Part shown: in pieces, positions 15,769-23,753 of the stretch
Position numbering within the stretch: position 1 is the stretch's first letter
Layout: every line of letters begins with the position of its first letter
Assembly: GCF_002300165.1 (NCBI RefSeq)
Contig: NZ_MLCE01000020.1
Location: 39,378 to 90,631 of the forward strand
Length of the DNA: 51,254 nt
Direction: 5' to 3'
DNA from: Streptomyces sp. Tue6028
Lineage (GTDB): Bacteria > Actinomycetota > Actinomycetes > Streptomycetales > Streptomycetaceae
Notes under the pieces: model-generated
What the model saw: the letters and a program-made list of their open reading frames with translations, nothing else
Databases searched by the model: none
Told to the model about the DNA's origin: nothing
Position numbers and translations under genes: made by a program

Positions 15769-16665
15769 ATGTCCGCAGACCAGGGCAGCTCGAAGGTGCT
15801 CACGCTCACGAAGAGCGAGGCAGCGCCCGAGGCGCACGACGCGCTTCACGACGTCCCTGCCGCCGAGGCCCCGGAAGCCGTCACGGCCCTCCCGGCCCCG
15901 GAAGCCATCGACACCCGCACCCTGTCCCGCTCCCTGTTCCTGCGGCTGAGCGCGCTCGACGAGAACAGCCCCGAGCGCGCCTATGTCCGTGACACCCTCA
16001 TCGAGCTCAACCTCCCGCTCGTGCGGTACGCGGCAGCCCGCTTCCGCTCCCGCAACGAGCCGATGGAGGACATCGTCCAGGTCGGCACCATCGGCCTGAT
16101 CAAGGCGATCGACCGCTTCGACTGCGAACGCGGCGTGGAGTTCCCGACGTTCGCGATGCCCACGGTGGTAGGCGAGATCAAACGGTTCTTCCGCGACACG
16201 TCGTGGTCGGTCCGCGTCCCGCGCCGCCTCCAGGAGCTGCGCCTGGCTCTCACCAAGGCCAGCGACGAGCTCTCGCAGAAGCTCGACCGCTCCCCGACCG
16301 TCACCGAACTCGCCTCCGTGCTGGGCGTGTCCGAGGAGGACGTGGTCGACGGTCTCGCCGTCGGCAACGCGTACACCGCCTCCTCCCTCGACTCGCCGGC
16401 CCCCGAGGACGACGGCGGCGAGGGCTCCCTCGCCGACCGCCTCGGCTACGAGGACACGGCTCTGGAGGGCGTGGAGTACCGCGAGTCGCTCAAGCCGCTG
16501 CTGGCCAAGCTGCCGCCCCGCGAGCGCCGGATCATCATGCTGCGCTTCTTCGCCAACATGACCCAGTCGCAGATCGGCGAGGAGGTCGGCATCTCGCAGA
16601 TGCACGTCTCGCGACTGCTGACCAGGACCCTGGCGCAGCTGCGCGAAGGCCTCATCTCGGACTGA
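15769..16665 (+). CDS. sigN: Sigma-70 family sigma factor SigN
   Basis: 298-residue paralogue of the preceding SigF and of the SigB/SigF group controlled by partner-switching anti-sigma factors. Region 2 is nearly identical to its neighbour (LVRYAAARFRSRNEPMEDIV, FPTFAMPTVVGEIKRFFRD) and region 4 ends QSQIGEEVGISQMHVSRLLTRT. The N-terminal 45 residues are Ala/Pro/Glu-rich and differ from SigF. ATG at 15769 follows AAAGGGGGTGG, an excellent site. In S. coelicolor SigN is linked to subapical-stem development (nepA). No anti-sigma or anti-anti-sigma gene is adjacent. Confidence 0.9.
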   Translation: MSADQGSSKVLTLTKSEAAPEAHDALHDVPAAEAPEAVTALPAPEAIDTRTLSRSLFLRLSALDENSPERAYVRDTLIELNLPLVRYAAARFRSRNEPMEDIVQVGTIGLIKAIDRFDCERGVEFPTFAMPTVVGEIKRFFRDTSWSVRVPRRLQELRLALTKASDELSQKLDRSPTVTELASVLGVSEEDVVDGLAVGNAYTASSLDSPAPEDDGGEGSLADRLGYEDTALEGVEYRESLKPLLAKLPPRERRIIMLRFFANMTQSQIGEEVGISQMHVSRLLTRTLAQLREGLISD

Positions 16666-16715
16666 AGCCCCGACCGAGGGTTCATAATTGACGGATCGTC
16701 AGCCACACTGGCGCG

Positions 16716-17489
16716 ATGCGTCGAGAGTCGATACGCGGTCGCCGTGGTGCCCTTGTGGCCGCCTCGGCGACCGTGGTCTGCCTGGGTGCCGTCCTGGCCG
16801 CCTGCGGGAGCGGCGGGGACGGTGACGGATATGTCGCCGTAGGGGCTGCCGGAGGGACGCCCGGTGCGTCCGGGGCCGTCGTGGCCCCCACGGGAGACGT
16901 GTCGCTGATGCCGCTGGACGGCGCGGCCGAGGGTTCCGGGACGGCCGGCGGCAAGCGGAGTGCGGAGTCCGGGGGAGCGGAGGCCACGGCATCGGCCCCG
17001 GGCTCGGGCTCGTCCGGCGCGCTTCCGGGCCCCGCCGCCTCCGGTCACTCCGGGAGCACACAGACCCCGCCGTCCGGGACCGGCGGACCCGGACGTACGG
17101 GCACGGGTTCGGGCGGGACTTCGAGCCACGGCCCGTCGTCGCCCGCCGCGCCCCCGTCCGGATCGTCCACGGCACCCGCCGGCCCCGCGGCACTCGACGT
17201 GGGCGATCCCAGGCGCGAGGCCACCGATCGGCGGTGGTGCGAGAAGGTGACCGTCTCCTTCCGCAACACCGGTGGGACAGCGGTGCGTTCGGGCACGGTG
17301 ACCTTCGGGACGCACATCATCGGGGCACTCGGGATCGACTGGGCGACGATCGAGTCGTCCGACGACCTCCCCGCGCCGATCGCCGCCGGCGCGAAGAAGG
17401 ACAAGACGTGGACGGTGTGCGTCGACGCCTGGCGCGTGCCCCTGGGCATGCACATCGAGACGCAGGACGTGTCCGTCCACTGGAAGTAG
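16716..17489 (+). CDS. Putative lipoprotein with Ser/Gly-rich stalk
   Basis: 257 residues. A basic start and hydrophobic segment lead to lipobox LAAC (Cys about residue 30). Residues 31-165 are a Gly/Ser/Pro/Thr-rich low-complexity stalk. The C-terminal 90 residues form a compact beta-type domain containing two Cys (WCEKVTVSFRNTGG and WTVCVDAWRVP), which look like a disulfide pair; the FRNTGGTAVRSGTVTFGTH segment resembles an Ig-like/DUF4232-type fold. Function unknown; probably a cell-surface binding protein. It is 50 bp downstream of sigN. Confidence 0.7.
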   Translation: MRRESIRGRRGALVAASATVVCLGAVLAACGSGGDGDGYVAVGAAGGTPGASGAVVAPTGDVSLMPLDGAAEGSGTAGGKRSAESGGAEATASAPGSGSSGALPGPAASGHSGSTQTPPSGTGGPGRTGTGSGGTSSHGPSSPAAPPSGSSTAPAGPAALDVGDPRREATDRRWCEKVTVSFRNTGGTAVRSGTVTFGTHIIGALGIDWATIESSDDLPAPIAAGAKKDKTWTVCVDAWRVPLGMHIETQDVSVHWK

Positions 17490-17565
17490 GCCGAGGCGGG
17501 CCCGGCCGCACGCCAGGCCCGGCCGTCAGGGCGCGAGTGCGCGCCCGGGCCGTTGCGCAGCCCTC

Positions 17566-17589
17566 CCCGGGCCGTCCGTCCGGCCCGGG
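17566..17589. terminator. Bidirectional terminator
   Basis: CCCGGGCC-GTCCGTCC-GGCCCGGG is a perfect 8-bp stem between convergent genes ending at 17489 and 17606. Confidence 0.65.
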
Positions 17590-17605
17590 ACGGCTGTCGG
17601 CCGGA

Positions 17606-17803
17606 CTACTTGAGCGCGAGCCACGCCACGGCGGCCACGACCACCACGGCGAGGACGACGCCGACGATCAGACCGACGCGGGGACCCGCCGGAGCGGCCG
17701 CCTGCTGCTGCCGGCCCTGGGGGGCCTCGTCGACGAAGGCGCGGAACATCTGGGTGCTGCCCGCGGGGTCGTAGTTGCCCTCGGGGCCCTGGGTGTTAGC
17801 CAT
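17606..17803 (-). CDS. 65-residue tail-anchored membrane protein
   Basis: MANTQGPEGNYDPAGSTQMF and a short Gln/Ala linker precede one C-terminal membrane helix (VGLIVGVVLAVVVVAAVAWLAL, residues 43-64). No signal peptide, so it is likely anchored with its N-terminus in the cytosol. No recognised domain. ATG at 17803; the longer upstream reading has no membrane or ribosome-site support. It is divergent from the MarR gene. Confidence 0.7.
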   Translation of the reverse strand: MANTQGPEGNYDPAGSTQMFRAFVDEAPQGRQQQAAAPAGPRVGLIVGVVLAVVVVAAVAWLALK

Positions 17804-17993
17804 GAGCCAGGACCCTAGCGAATACGCGGGGCCTGCCCAAGTGCCGGGTTCCCCTTCATCGCACGTGACGCGCTTCCCGGCCCTGGCGCCGGCCGCCCCG
17901 TCCGCCGGGACGGCCCGCCGGGCCGCCGGTGGGGCCCACAGCGGGGCCGAACGAAGGCACCCGGCCCCACCTGCGGGTTTACGTTCGCCAATA

Positions 17994-18077
17994 CTTGCCT
18001 TTGCCAAGTTTTTATCCCGGTGGGCCCCATTTAGTTTGCCTGCGGCAACCAACCTTCTTATGGTTGCCCTAAGCAAC
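17994..18077. promoter_or_regulatory. Three TTGC/GCAA inverted repeats before marR
   Basis: CTTGCCTTTGCCAAG (17994-18008), TTGCCTGCGGCAA (18036-18048, perfect 5-3-5) and GTTGCCCTAAGCAAC (18063-18077, perfect 5-5-5) lie within 84 bp and end 16 bp before the marR start. All share TTGC and GCAA half-sites, as expected for MarR-family operators. The AT-rich stretch between the first and second is probably the promoter. Confidence 0.65.
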
Positions 18078-18093
18078 GAATACGGGAGGTGCG

Positions 18094-18591
18094 ATGGCCG
18101 AGCAGGAGCAGTACGAGGAATTGGCTCGTCAGCTCAGCGCCATCGGTGCCGTGAAGAGGGACATGGGCCGCATCCTGCCGCCCGACTGCCCAGGGGGGTC
18201 CGCAGCCGTGCTCACCCTGCTCGGACACAACGGCGAGATGCGGATGAGCCGGCTCGCGGAGCTTCTCTCCGTGGACATGTCGGTGACCAGCCGCCATGTC
18301 GCGCACGTCGCCGACCGGGGCTGGATCGAACGGTTCCCCGACCCGGCCGACAAGCGCTCACGCATCCTGCGCCTCACCGTCGCGGGCCAGGAGCAGCTCG
18401 ACGAGCTGTCCCTGCGCACGTCACGACTCCTCGCCGACCGGCTGAGCGACTGGTCCGACCACGAGGTCGGACTGCTCATCGCACTCATGGGCCGGCTGCG
18501 CGAGAGCTTCGGCGACTGCCGGGCCACCCCGCGGCCTCCGCACCCGCATGCGACAGACGCAACAGAACTGACCACCCGTACACCCGCGTAA
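18094..18591 (+). CDS. MarR family transcriptional regulator
   Basis: 165-residue winged-helix repressor; the dimer normally releases DNA on binding a small aromatic or phenolic ligand. The helix-turn-helix is MRMSRLAELLSVDMSVTSRHV and the wing is RFPDPADKRSRILRLT. The C-terminal 25 residues are Pro/His/Thr-rich. GGGAGG precedes the ATG. It is first in an operon with the MFS exporter (22-bp gap) and has three inverted repeats upstream, so autoregulation is likely. Confidence 0.92.
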   Translation: MAEQEQYEELARQLSAIGAVKRDMGRILPPDCPGGSAAVLTLLGHNGEMRMSRLAELLSVDMSVTSRHVAHVADRGWIERFPDPADKRSRILRLTVAGQEQLDELSLRTSRLLADRLSDWSDHEVGLLIALMGRLRESFGDCRATPRPPHPHATDATELTTRTPA

Positions 18592-18612
18592 GTACGTAAG
18601 AAAAGGAAGCCC

Positions 18613-21156
18613 ATGGCAACGACCACACCAACCGGTGTGCGGGGCTCTCACGCCAAGCACGGAGGCGCCGCCGACGGCGCTCCGATGACGCACCGGCAGA
18701 TCATGGAGGCGCTCTCCGGGCTGCTGCTCGGCATGTTCGTCGCGATCCTGTCGTCGACGATCGTCTCCAACGCGCTCCCCGAGATCATCGGTGACCTGGG
18801 CGGCGGCCAGTCCGCCTACACCTGGGTCGTCACGGCCGCCCTGCTGTCCATGACCGCGGCGACGCCCCTGTGGGGCAAGCTCGCCGACCTGTACAGCAAG
18901 AAGGCGCTCGTCCAGATAGCACTGATCATCTATGTGCTGGGCTCGGCCGCGGCCGGTCTCTCCCAGAACGCCGGCATGCTCATCGCCTGCCGTGTCGTCC
19001 AGGGCATCGGCGTCGGCGGTCTGTCCGCCCTCGCGCAGATCGTGATGGCCGCGATGATCTCCCCGCGTGAGCGCGGCCGCTACTCCGGCTACCTCGGCGC
19101 CACGTTCGCCGTCGCAACCGTCGGCGGCCCGCTGCTGGGCGGTGTCATCACCGACACCAGCTGGCTCGGCTGGCGCTGGTGCTTCTACGTCGGTGTGCCC
19201 TTCGCGGTCATCGCGCTGATCGTGCTCCAGAAGACCCTGCACCTGCCCGTCGTGAAGCGCGAGGTCAAGGTCGACTGGGGCGGCGCGTTCTTCATCTCCG
19301 CCGCGGTCTCGCTGCTGCTGGTCTGGGTCACCTTCGCCGGTGACAAGTACGACTGGATCTCGTGGCAGACCTACGCGATGGTCGGCGGCGCGGTCGTCCT
19401 CGGCCTGCTGTTCATCCTGGTCGAGTCGAAGGCCAGCGAGCCGATCATCCCGCTGCGGCTGTTCCGCAACCGCACCATCACCCTGTCCTCCCTCGCGTCC
19501 CTCTTCGTGGGTGTCGCGATGTTCACCGGCACGGTCTTCTTCAGCCAGTACTTCCAGCTGGCCCGCGACAAGTCCCCGACGATGTCGGGCGTCATGACCA
19601 TCCCGATGATCGGCGGCCTGTTCGTCTCCTCCACGGTCTCCGGCCAGATCATCACCAAGACCGGCAAGTGGAAGGTCTGGCTGGTCTCCGGCGGCCTCCT
19701 GGTCACGGCGGGCCTCGGCCTGCTCGGCACCATCCGCTACGACACGACCTACTGGCACATCGCGATCTTCATGGCGCTGCTGGGCCTCGGCATCGGCATG
19801 ATGATGCAGAACCTGGTGCTCTCCACGCAGAACCAGGTGACGCCGGCCGACCTCGGCGCGGCCAGCTCCACGGTGACGTTCTTCCGTTCCCTCGGCGGTG
19901 CGATCGGCGTGTCCGCGCTCGGCGCGATCATGGCCCACCGGATCACCGACTACGTCAAGGACGGCCTGACCGACCTCGGCCCGAAGTACGCCTCCCTGGC
20001 CGGCTCCGGCTCCGACGCGAGCATCCCGGACATGGACAAGCTGCCCCGGCCGCTGCGCACCGTGATGGAGAGCGCGTACGGCCACGGCATCGCGGACGTC
20101 TTCATGATCGCCGCGGGCATGGCGCTGATCGCCTTCCTGATCGTGCTGTTCATCAAGGAGGTCCCGCTGCGGACCTCGGGCGCGCTGGCCCAGGCCGCGG
20201 CCGAGCAGACCGGCACCCCGGCCGCCGAGACCCCGGCCGCCGCTGCGGCGCCCGCCGTGGAGGCCCCCGCCGAGAAGATCCCGAGCTGGGCGTCGGCCGT
20301 CGCCGGGTCGGATGCGGAGACCGCCCTCGAGGGCACCCAGCGGCTCGCCGCCGTCGCCACCGCGACGCAGGGGACCACCCCGCTGCCCGCGTCCGGCGGC
20401 ATCCCGGTCCGCGGCTACGTCCGCGGCGCGGAGAGCTCCCCCGTCCCGCAGGCCGCCGTCACGCTGATCTCGCTCGCGGGACGCCAGCTGGGCCGCTCGG
20501 TCGCACAGCTCGACGGCTCCTACGCGCTCGACGCTCCCGGTGTCGGCTCCTACGTCCTGATCGCGTCCGCCGACGGCTTCCAGCCGCAGGCCTCGACGAT
20601 CGTCGTACACGACGAGCCGGTCGCCTACGACATCCTGCTGAGCGGCACGAGCGGGCTGAGCGGTGTCGTGCGGGCCGCCGACAGCGGCACCCCGGTCAAG
20701 GACGCCATGGTCATCGTGACCGACGTGCGTGGTGACGTGCTGGCCACCGGCACCACCGGCCAGCAGGGCGAGTTCACCTTCGCCGAGCTGGTCCCGGGTC
20801 CGGTGACCATCGCGGTGAACGCGGCGGGCCACCGTCCGCAGGCCCTGCCCGTCGAGGTCGGCGGCACCGGGGTCACCCGGGTCGAGGTCGAGCTCAGCGC
20901 GGGTGCCCAGGTCCAGGGCGTCGTACGGGCGCCGTTCGGTCCCCTCGCGGACGCCCGCGTGACCCTGGTGGACGCGGCGGGCAACGTGGTCGGCACGGCC
21001 AGGACCGGTGCGGACGGCGCGTACGCCTTCACCGACCTGGACGGCGGCGAGTACACCGTCATCGCCACGGGCTACCCGCCGGTGGCCACGGCGCTGACCG
21101 TCAACGGCTCCGGCGTCGACGACCACACCATCGAACTCGCCCACCCCGGCGAGTAG
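18613..21156 (+). CDS. DHA2 MFS exporter with C-terminal Ig/CnaB-like repeats
   Basis: 847 residues, far longer than the usual 480-550. Residues 20-520 are a 14-helix EmrB/QacA-type drug:H+ antiporter: motif A GKLADLYSKK and antiporter motif C near GGPLLGGVITD are visible. After a Pro/Ala/Glu linker (about 525-595) come three repeats of a carboxypeptidase-regulatory/CnaB-like beta sandwich starting near 599 (GYVRGAESSPVPQAAVTL), 681 (GLSGVVRAADSGTPVKDAMV) and 766 (VQGVVRAPFGPLADARVTLV). Each has the DGxYxF/GxYxL turn. In a 14-helix carrier the C-terminus is expected in the cytosol, unusual for this fold. AAGGAAG precedes the ATG. Likely exports a hydrophobic compound under MarR control. Confidence 0.93.
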   Translation: MATTTPTGVRGSHAKHGGAADGAPMTHRQIMEALSGLLLGMFVAILSSTIVSNALPEIIGDLGGGQSAYTWVVTAALLSMTAATPLWGKLADLYSKKALVQIALIIYVLGSAAAGLSQNAGMLIACRVVQGIGVGGLSALAQIVMAAMISPRERGRYSGYLGATFAVATVGGPLLGGVITDTSWLGWRWCFYVGVPFAVIALIVLQKTLHLPVVKREVKVDWGGAFFISAAVSLLLVWVTFAGDKYDWISWQTYAMVGGAVVLGLLFILVESKASEPIIPLRLFRNRTITLSSLASLFVGVAMFTGTVFFSQYFQLARDKSPTMSGVMTIPMIGGLFVSSTVSGQIITKTGKWKVWLVSGGLLVTAGLGLLGTIRYDTTYWHIAIFMALLGLGIGMMMQNLVLSTQNQVTPADLGAASSTVTFFRSLGGAIGVSALGAIMAHRITDYVKDGLTDLGPKYASLAGSGSDASIPDMDKLPRPLRTVMESAYGHGIADVFMIAAGMALIAFLIVLFIKEVPLRTSGALAQAAAEQTGTPAAETPAAAAAPAVEAPAEKIPSWASAVAGSDAETALEGTQRLAAVATATQGTTPLPASGGIPVRGYVRGAESSPVPQAAVTLISLAGRQLGRSVAQLDGSYALDAPGVGSYVLIASADGFQPQASTIVVHDEPVAYDILLSGTSGLSGVVRAADSGTPVKDAMVIVTDVRGDVLATGTTGQQGEFTFAELVPGPVTIAVNAAGHRPQALPVEVGGTGVTRVEVELSAGAQVQGVVRAPFGPLADARVTLVDAAGNVVGTARTGADGAYAFTDLDGGEYTVIATGYPPVATALTVNGSGVDDHTIELAHPGE

Positions 21157-21164
21157 TTCGAACC

Positions 21165-21217
21165 CCGGCCCGTGGGGACGCGCGCACTCTGAGCGGAGGA
21201 GCGCCCCCACGGGCCGG
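21165..21217 (+). terminator. 13-bp stem between exporter and yceI genes
   Basis: CCGGCCCGTGGGG (21165-21177) pairs perfectly with CCCCACGGGCCGG (21205-21217) across a 27-nt loop. It begins 9 nt after the exporter stop and ends 30 nt before the yceI start, so it could be a partial terminator or an mRNA-stability element. Confidence 0.65.
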
Positions 21218-21247
21218 TCTCATTGCTGGATCGCAAGGAGTTTGACC

Positions 21248-22069
21248 ATGGGACTGACCGCGAAGATCCGTACGCGGGACGGATGGGCCGTGTCGCACGC
21301 GGTCGTCACGGTGACCGACACGACGGGCAGCCAGGTGGTGCGGGCCGAGGCCGACGCGGACGGAGCCGTGCAGGACACCACCGCCCTGGCCCCCGGCGCC
21401 TACACCGTGATCGTCACCGCGGTCGGATACGCGCCCGCCGCGTCCAGCGCCATCGTCACGGCGAGCGGCCGCGCCGAGATCGGTCAGGTCACCCTCGCCC
21501 GGCAGGGCGGCACCGAACTCCCGCCGCCCGGCCCCTGGACCATCGACCCGGCCCACTCCTCCGTCGGCGCGGTGGCCCAGCACCTCGGGATCTCCAGCGT
21601 CCACGGCCGCTTCACCGACTTCTCCGGCACGATCGAGATCGCGCCCGACCACGTGGCCGGGTCCCGGGTCGAGGCGACGATCTCCGCCGCCTCGATCGAC
21701 ACCGGCAACGGCATGCGCGACGGGCACCTCAGGTCACCGGACTTCCTCGACGTCGAGCAGTACCCGGTGATCACCTACCGGTCGGTGGGGGTGAGCCCCG
21801 CCGGCTCCGACCGCTGGACGGTGCACGGCGAGCTCACCATGCACGGCGTCGTCCGCCCGGTCGATCTCGACCTCGCCTACCTCGGAACCGGCGCCGACCC
21901 CTGGGGCGGCACGCGCGCCGCCTTCCGGGCCACCGCCGAGCTCCACCGGGAGGACTTCGCCATGAACTACAACCAGGTGGTCCAGGCGGGCATCTCGGCG
22001 ATCGGTACGACGCTCAAGGTGGAGCTGGACATCCAGGCGGTGCAGGGCGAGTCGCTGCCGGCCGCCTGA
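21248..22069 (+). CDS. YceI family protein with N-terminal CnaB-like domain
   Basis: 273 residues. Residues 1-85 form the same kind of beta-sandwich as the exporter tail (WAVSHAVVTVTDTTGSQ, GAYTVIVTAVGYAPA). Residues 95-270 are a YceI lipocalin-like barrel: WTIDPAHSSVGAVAQHLG, VHGRFTDFSGTIEI, SPDFLDVEQYPVITY, LTMHGVVRPVDLDL. YceI barrels bind isoprenoid or other amphiphilic molecules. No signal peptide is seen, so it should be cytosolic. AAGGAG lies 7 nt before the ATG at 21248. It is third in the MarR-exporter operon, suggesting it presents a lipophilic substrate to the exporter (inference). Confidence 0.93.
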   Translation: MGLTAKIRTRDGWAVSHAVVTVTDTTGSQVVRAEADADGAVQDTTALAPGAYTVIVTAVGYAPAASSAIVTASGRAEIGQVTLARQGGTELPPPGPWTIDPAHSSVGAVAQHLGISSVHGRFTDFSGTIEIAPDHVAGSRVEATISAASIDTGNGMRDGHLRSPDFLDVEQYPVITYRSVGVSPAGSDRWTVHGELTMHGVVRPVDLDLAYLGTGADPWGGTRAAFRATAELHREDFAMNYNQVVQAGISAIGTTLKVELDIQAVQGESLPAA

Positions 22070-22084
22070 GCCGCCGGGCCCGGC

Positions 22085-22786
22085 TCACGCGTCGCCCCGG
22101 CCCGCGTCGACGATCCGACGAGCCAGTTCGCGCAGCTTGACGTTCTCCCGCTGGGATATCCGCACCAGACTGTCGAAGGCCTCCGCCGCGTCGGTGTCGA
22201 GGCGCTCCATGAGGATGCCCGTGGCCTGCCCGATCAGGTCGCGGGTGCGCATGGCCTCGGTGAGCTGTTCGCGCACCGTCGCCGACTCCAGGGCGATGCT
22301 GACGTGCGCGGTGAACAGCCGGCCGATCCGGGTGGCCGAGTCGTCGAAGGCCCGCGGCTCGCGCGCGTACGCCGTCAGTACGGTGATCCGGCGCCGGTCG
22401 GCACGCAGCCGCAGCGACAGCACCGAGCGCAGCCCGAGACCGGAGAGCCCGAGCTCGTCCGTGGACGCGCTGTCCTCGATGCTGGCGACGGGCGCGGTCC
22501 ACAGCCGGCTCCAGTACGGATGGTCCTCCCGGCCGGTGTTCAGGGAATCGGCCAGACGCACGACCTCGTCGGTCCACACGAGGGTCCGGTGCGTGTCGCG
22601 CTCGATGACCGAGATCCCGGCGTGCTCGGCGCCGGGCAGCAGGTGCACGGCGAGCCGGGCCGCGGTGCGCAGGGTGCCGTGGGGGCTCGGCGTCTCGTGC
22701 AGTCGCTGAGCGGCCGCCGTCAGCGCATCGGCCAGCTCAACACCCGCCGTAAAGCGGGACAATTCAGAAAACTCGGACGCAGTCAC
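22085..22786 (-). CDS. GAF-ANTAR antitermination/sensor protein
   Basis: 233 residues. A GAF domain (about 20-160; GTLRTAARLAVHLLPGAEHAGI then LSLRLRADRRRITVLTAYA) is followed by the C-terminal ANTAR RNA-binding domain (about 170-225; LTEAMRTRDLIGQATGILMERLDTDAAEAFDSLVRIS segment). ANTAR proteins bind paired RNA hairpins to prevent termination. The tandem GTG codons at 22789/22786 follow AAGAGG, so I use 22786; an ATG at 22804 is an alternative. No kinase or target operon is recognisable next to it. It is convergent with the yceI gene, 15 bp apart. Confidence 0.87.
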   Translation of the reverse strand: MTASEFSELSRFTAGVELADALTAAAQRLHETPSPHGTLRTAARLAVHLLPGAEHAGISVIERDTHRTLVWTDEVVRLADSLNTGREDHPYWSRLWTAPVASIEDSASTDELGLSGLGLRSVLSLRLRADRRRITVLTAYAREPRAFDDSATRIGRLFTAHVSIALESATVREQLTEAMRTRDLIGQATGILMERLDTDAAEAFDSLVRISQRENVKLRELARRIVDAGRGDA

Positions 22787-22804
22787 CACGAACCTCTTCG
22801 GCAT

Positions 22805-22824
22805 GCACGGCCGAACGGCCGTGC
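22805..22824. other. Hairpin in the leader of the GAF-ANTAR gene
   Basis: GCACGGCC-GAAC-GGCCGTGC is a perfect 8-bp stem with a 4-nt loop, 18 nt before the chosen start. The loop is not the hexaloop expected for ANTAR targets, so it may act on translation or stability instead. Confidence 0.5.
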
Positions 22825-22960
22825 GCAGGAGAGCTCCGCAGCACATTCCTGACTGCGAGCATTAGGACGAGCAGCACTTTAGCTGTTCCGACGCGGCTGG
22901 GCGCGACCCGCCGGGTGGCTGCCACGGCCGCCGTCCACGCCCGCGCCGTAGGCTGTCCGC

Positions 22961-23428
22961 ATGGCTCCCAACATCGCGACGAACACCGCTGTCTCCCGGG
23001 ACGAGTTGCTGGACTTCGTGCGTCCCCGGCACCGCGCCATCCTGCTCACCCGCCGTGCCGACGGAAGCCCGCAGGGCTCGCCTCTGACCTGTGGTGTCGA
23101 CGACTCGGGCCGTATCGTCGTGTCGACCTACCCGGAGCGGGCCAAGACCCGCAACGCGAAGCGTGACGAGCATGTCAGCCTGATCATTCTGAGCGACGAG
23201 TGGAACGGTCCCTGGGTCCAGGTCGACGGTACGGCCGAGGTGATCGACTCCCCCGACTCCGTCGAGCCTCTCGTCGAGTACTACCGGAACATCGCGGGGG
23301 AGCATCCGGACTGGGACGAGTACCGCGCGGCGATGCGGAAGCAGGGCAAGTCGATCATTCGCGTCACCCCCACGCGCTGGGGACCGGTGGCGACGGGCGG
23401 TTTCCCCGCGCACCTGTCCCAGGACTGA
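22961..23428 (+). CDS. PPOX-class F420-dependent oxidoreductase
   Basis: 155-residue split beta-barrel flavin/deazaflavin enzyme. Landmarks: LLDFVRPRHRAILLTRRADGSPQGSPLTCGVDD, IVVSTYPERAKTRNAKRDEHVSL, WVQVDGTAEV, and IIRVTPTRWGPVATGGFPA near the end. The KxRNxxRD-type segment is the usual cofactor phosphate contact in the F420 branch of this family. Substrate unknown. ATG at 22961; no strong ribosome site. Divergent from the GAF-ANTAR gene. Confidence 0.87.
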   Translation: MAPNIATNTAVSRDELLDFVRPRHRAILLTRRADGSPQGSPLTCGVDDSGRIVVSTYPERAKTRNAKRDEHVSLIILSDEWNGPWVQVDGTAEVIDSPDSVEPLVEYYRNIAGEHPDWDEYRAAMRKQGKSIIRVTPTRWGPVATGGFPAHLSQD

Positions 23429-23472
23429 CCCCGGGTTCCTTCGCCCCCTCCGCCCCTACCCGACCCGAACCC

Positions 23473-23491
23473 CCGGGGGCTCCGCCCCCGG
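23473..23491 (+). terminator. Terminator after F420 oxidoreductase gene
   Basis: CCGGGGGC-TCC-GCCCCCGG, a perfect 8-bp stem with a 3-nt loop, 45 nt after the stop. Confidence 0.7.
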
Positions 23492-23500
23492 ACCCCCGCT

Positions 23501-23539
23501 CGGCCTGAACGGCCTCGTCCTCAAACGCCGGACGGGCTG
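23501..23539. repeat. 39-bp dispersed intergenic repeat, copy 1
   Basis: Begins CGGCCTGAACGGCCTCGTCC and ends CGCCGGACGGGCTG. It differs from copy 2 at only two positions. From memory, GCCTCGTCCTCAAACGCCGG is a very common intergenic element in streptomycete genomes. Confidence 0.8.
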
Positions 23540-23587
23540 GGGCACTGCCCCCAACCCCGACTACGACGACCCCGGGGGTGGGGAAAT

Positions 23588-23626
23588 CGGCCTGGACGGC
23601 CTCGTCCTCAATCGCCGGACGGGCTG
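23588..23626. repeat. 39-bp dispersed intergenic repeat, copy 2
   Basis: Direct copy of the element at 23501, 87 bp away, with A-to-G and A-to-T changes. Begins CGGCCTGGACGGCCTCGTCC. Confidence 0.8.
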
Positions 23627-23753
23627 AGAGGTTGCTCTCTGCCCTCAAGACGGGGCGGGGCGGGGATTGCCCCCGGCGGGAAGGGAGTTGCCGCCCGGCG
23701 GGCCAGCGGTCAGGTCCCAGCCCCCTCGCACCCGCAGCCGCTATCGCACCGAA

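Noticed and set aside
18613..18650. Signal peptide or adhesin role for the CnaB-bearing exporter
   Set aside because: The N-terminus is a normal MFS start; there is no LPXTG or export signal for the tail domains.
18421..21210. 929-residue minus-strand frame opposite the MFS exporter
   Set aside because: Product is Arg/Asp/Gly repeats typical of antisense high-GC frames; the plus strand encodes a clear transporter.
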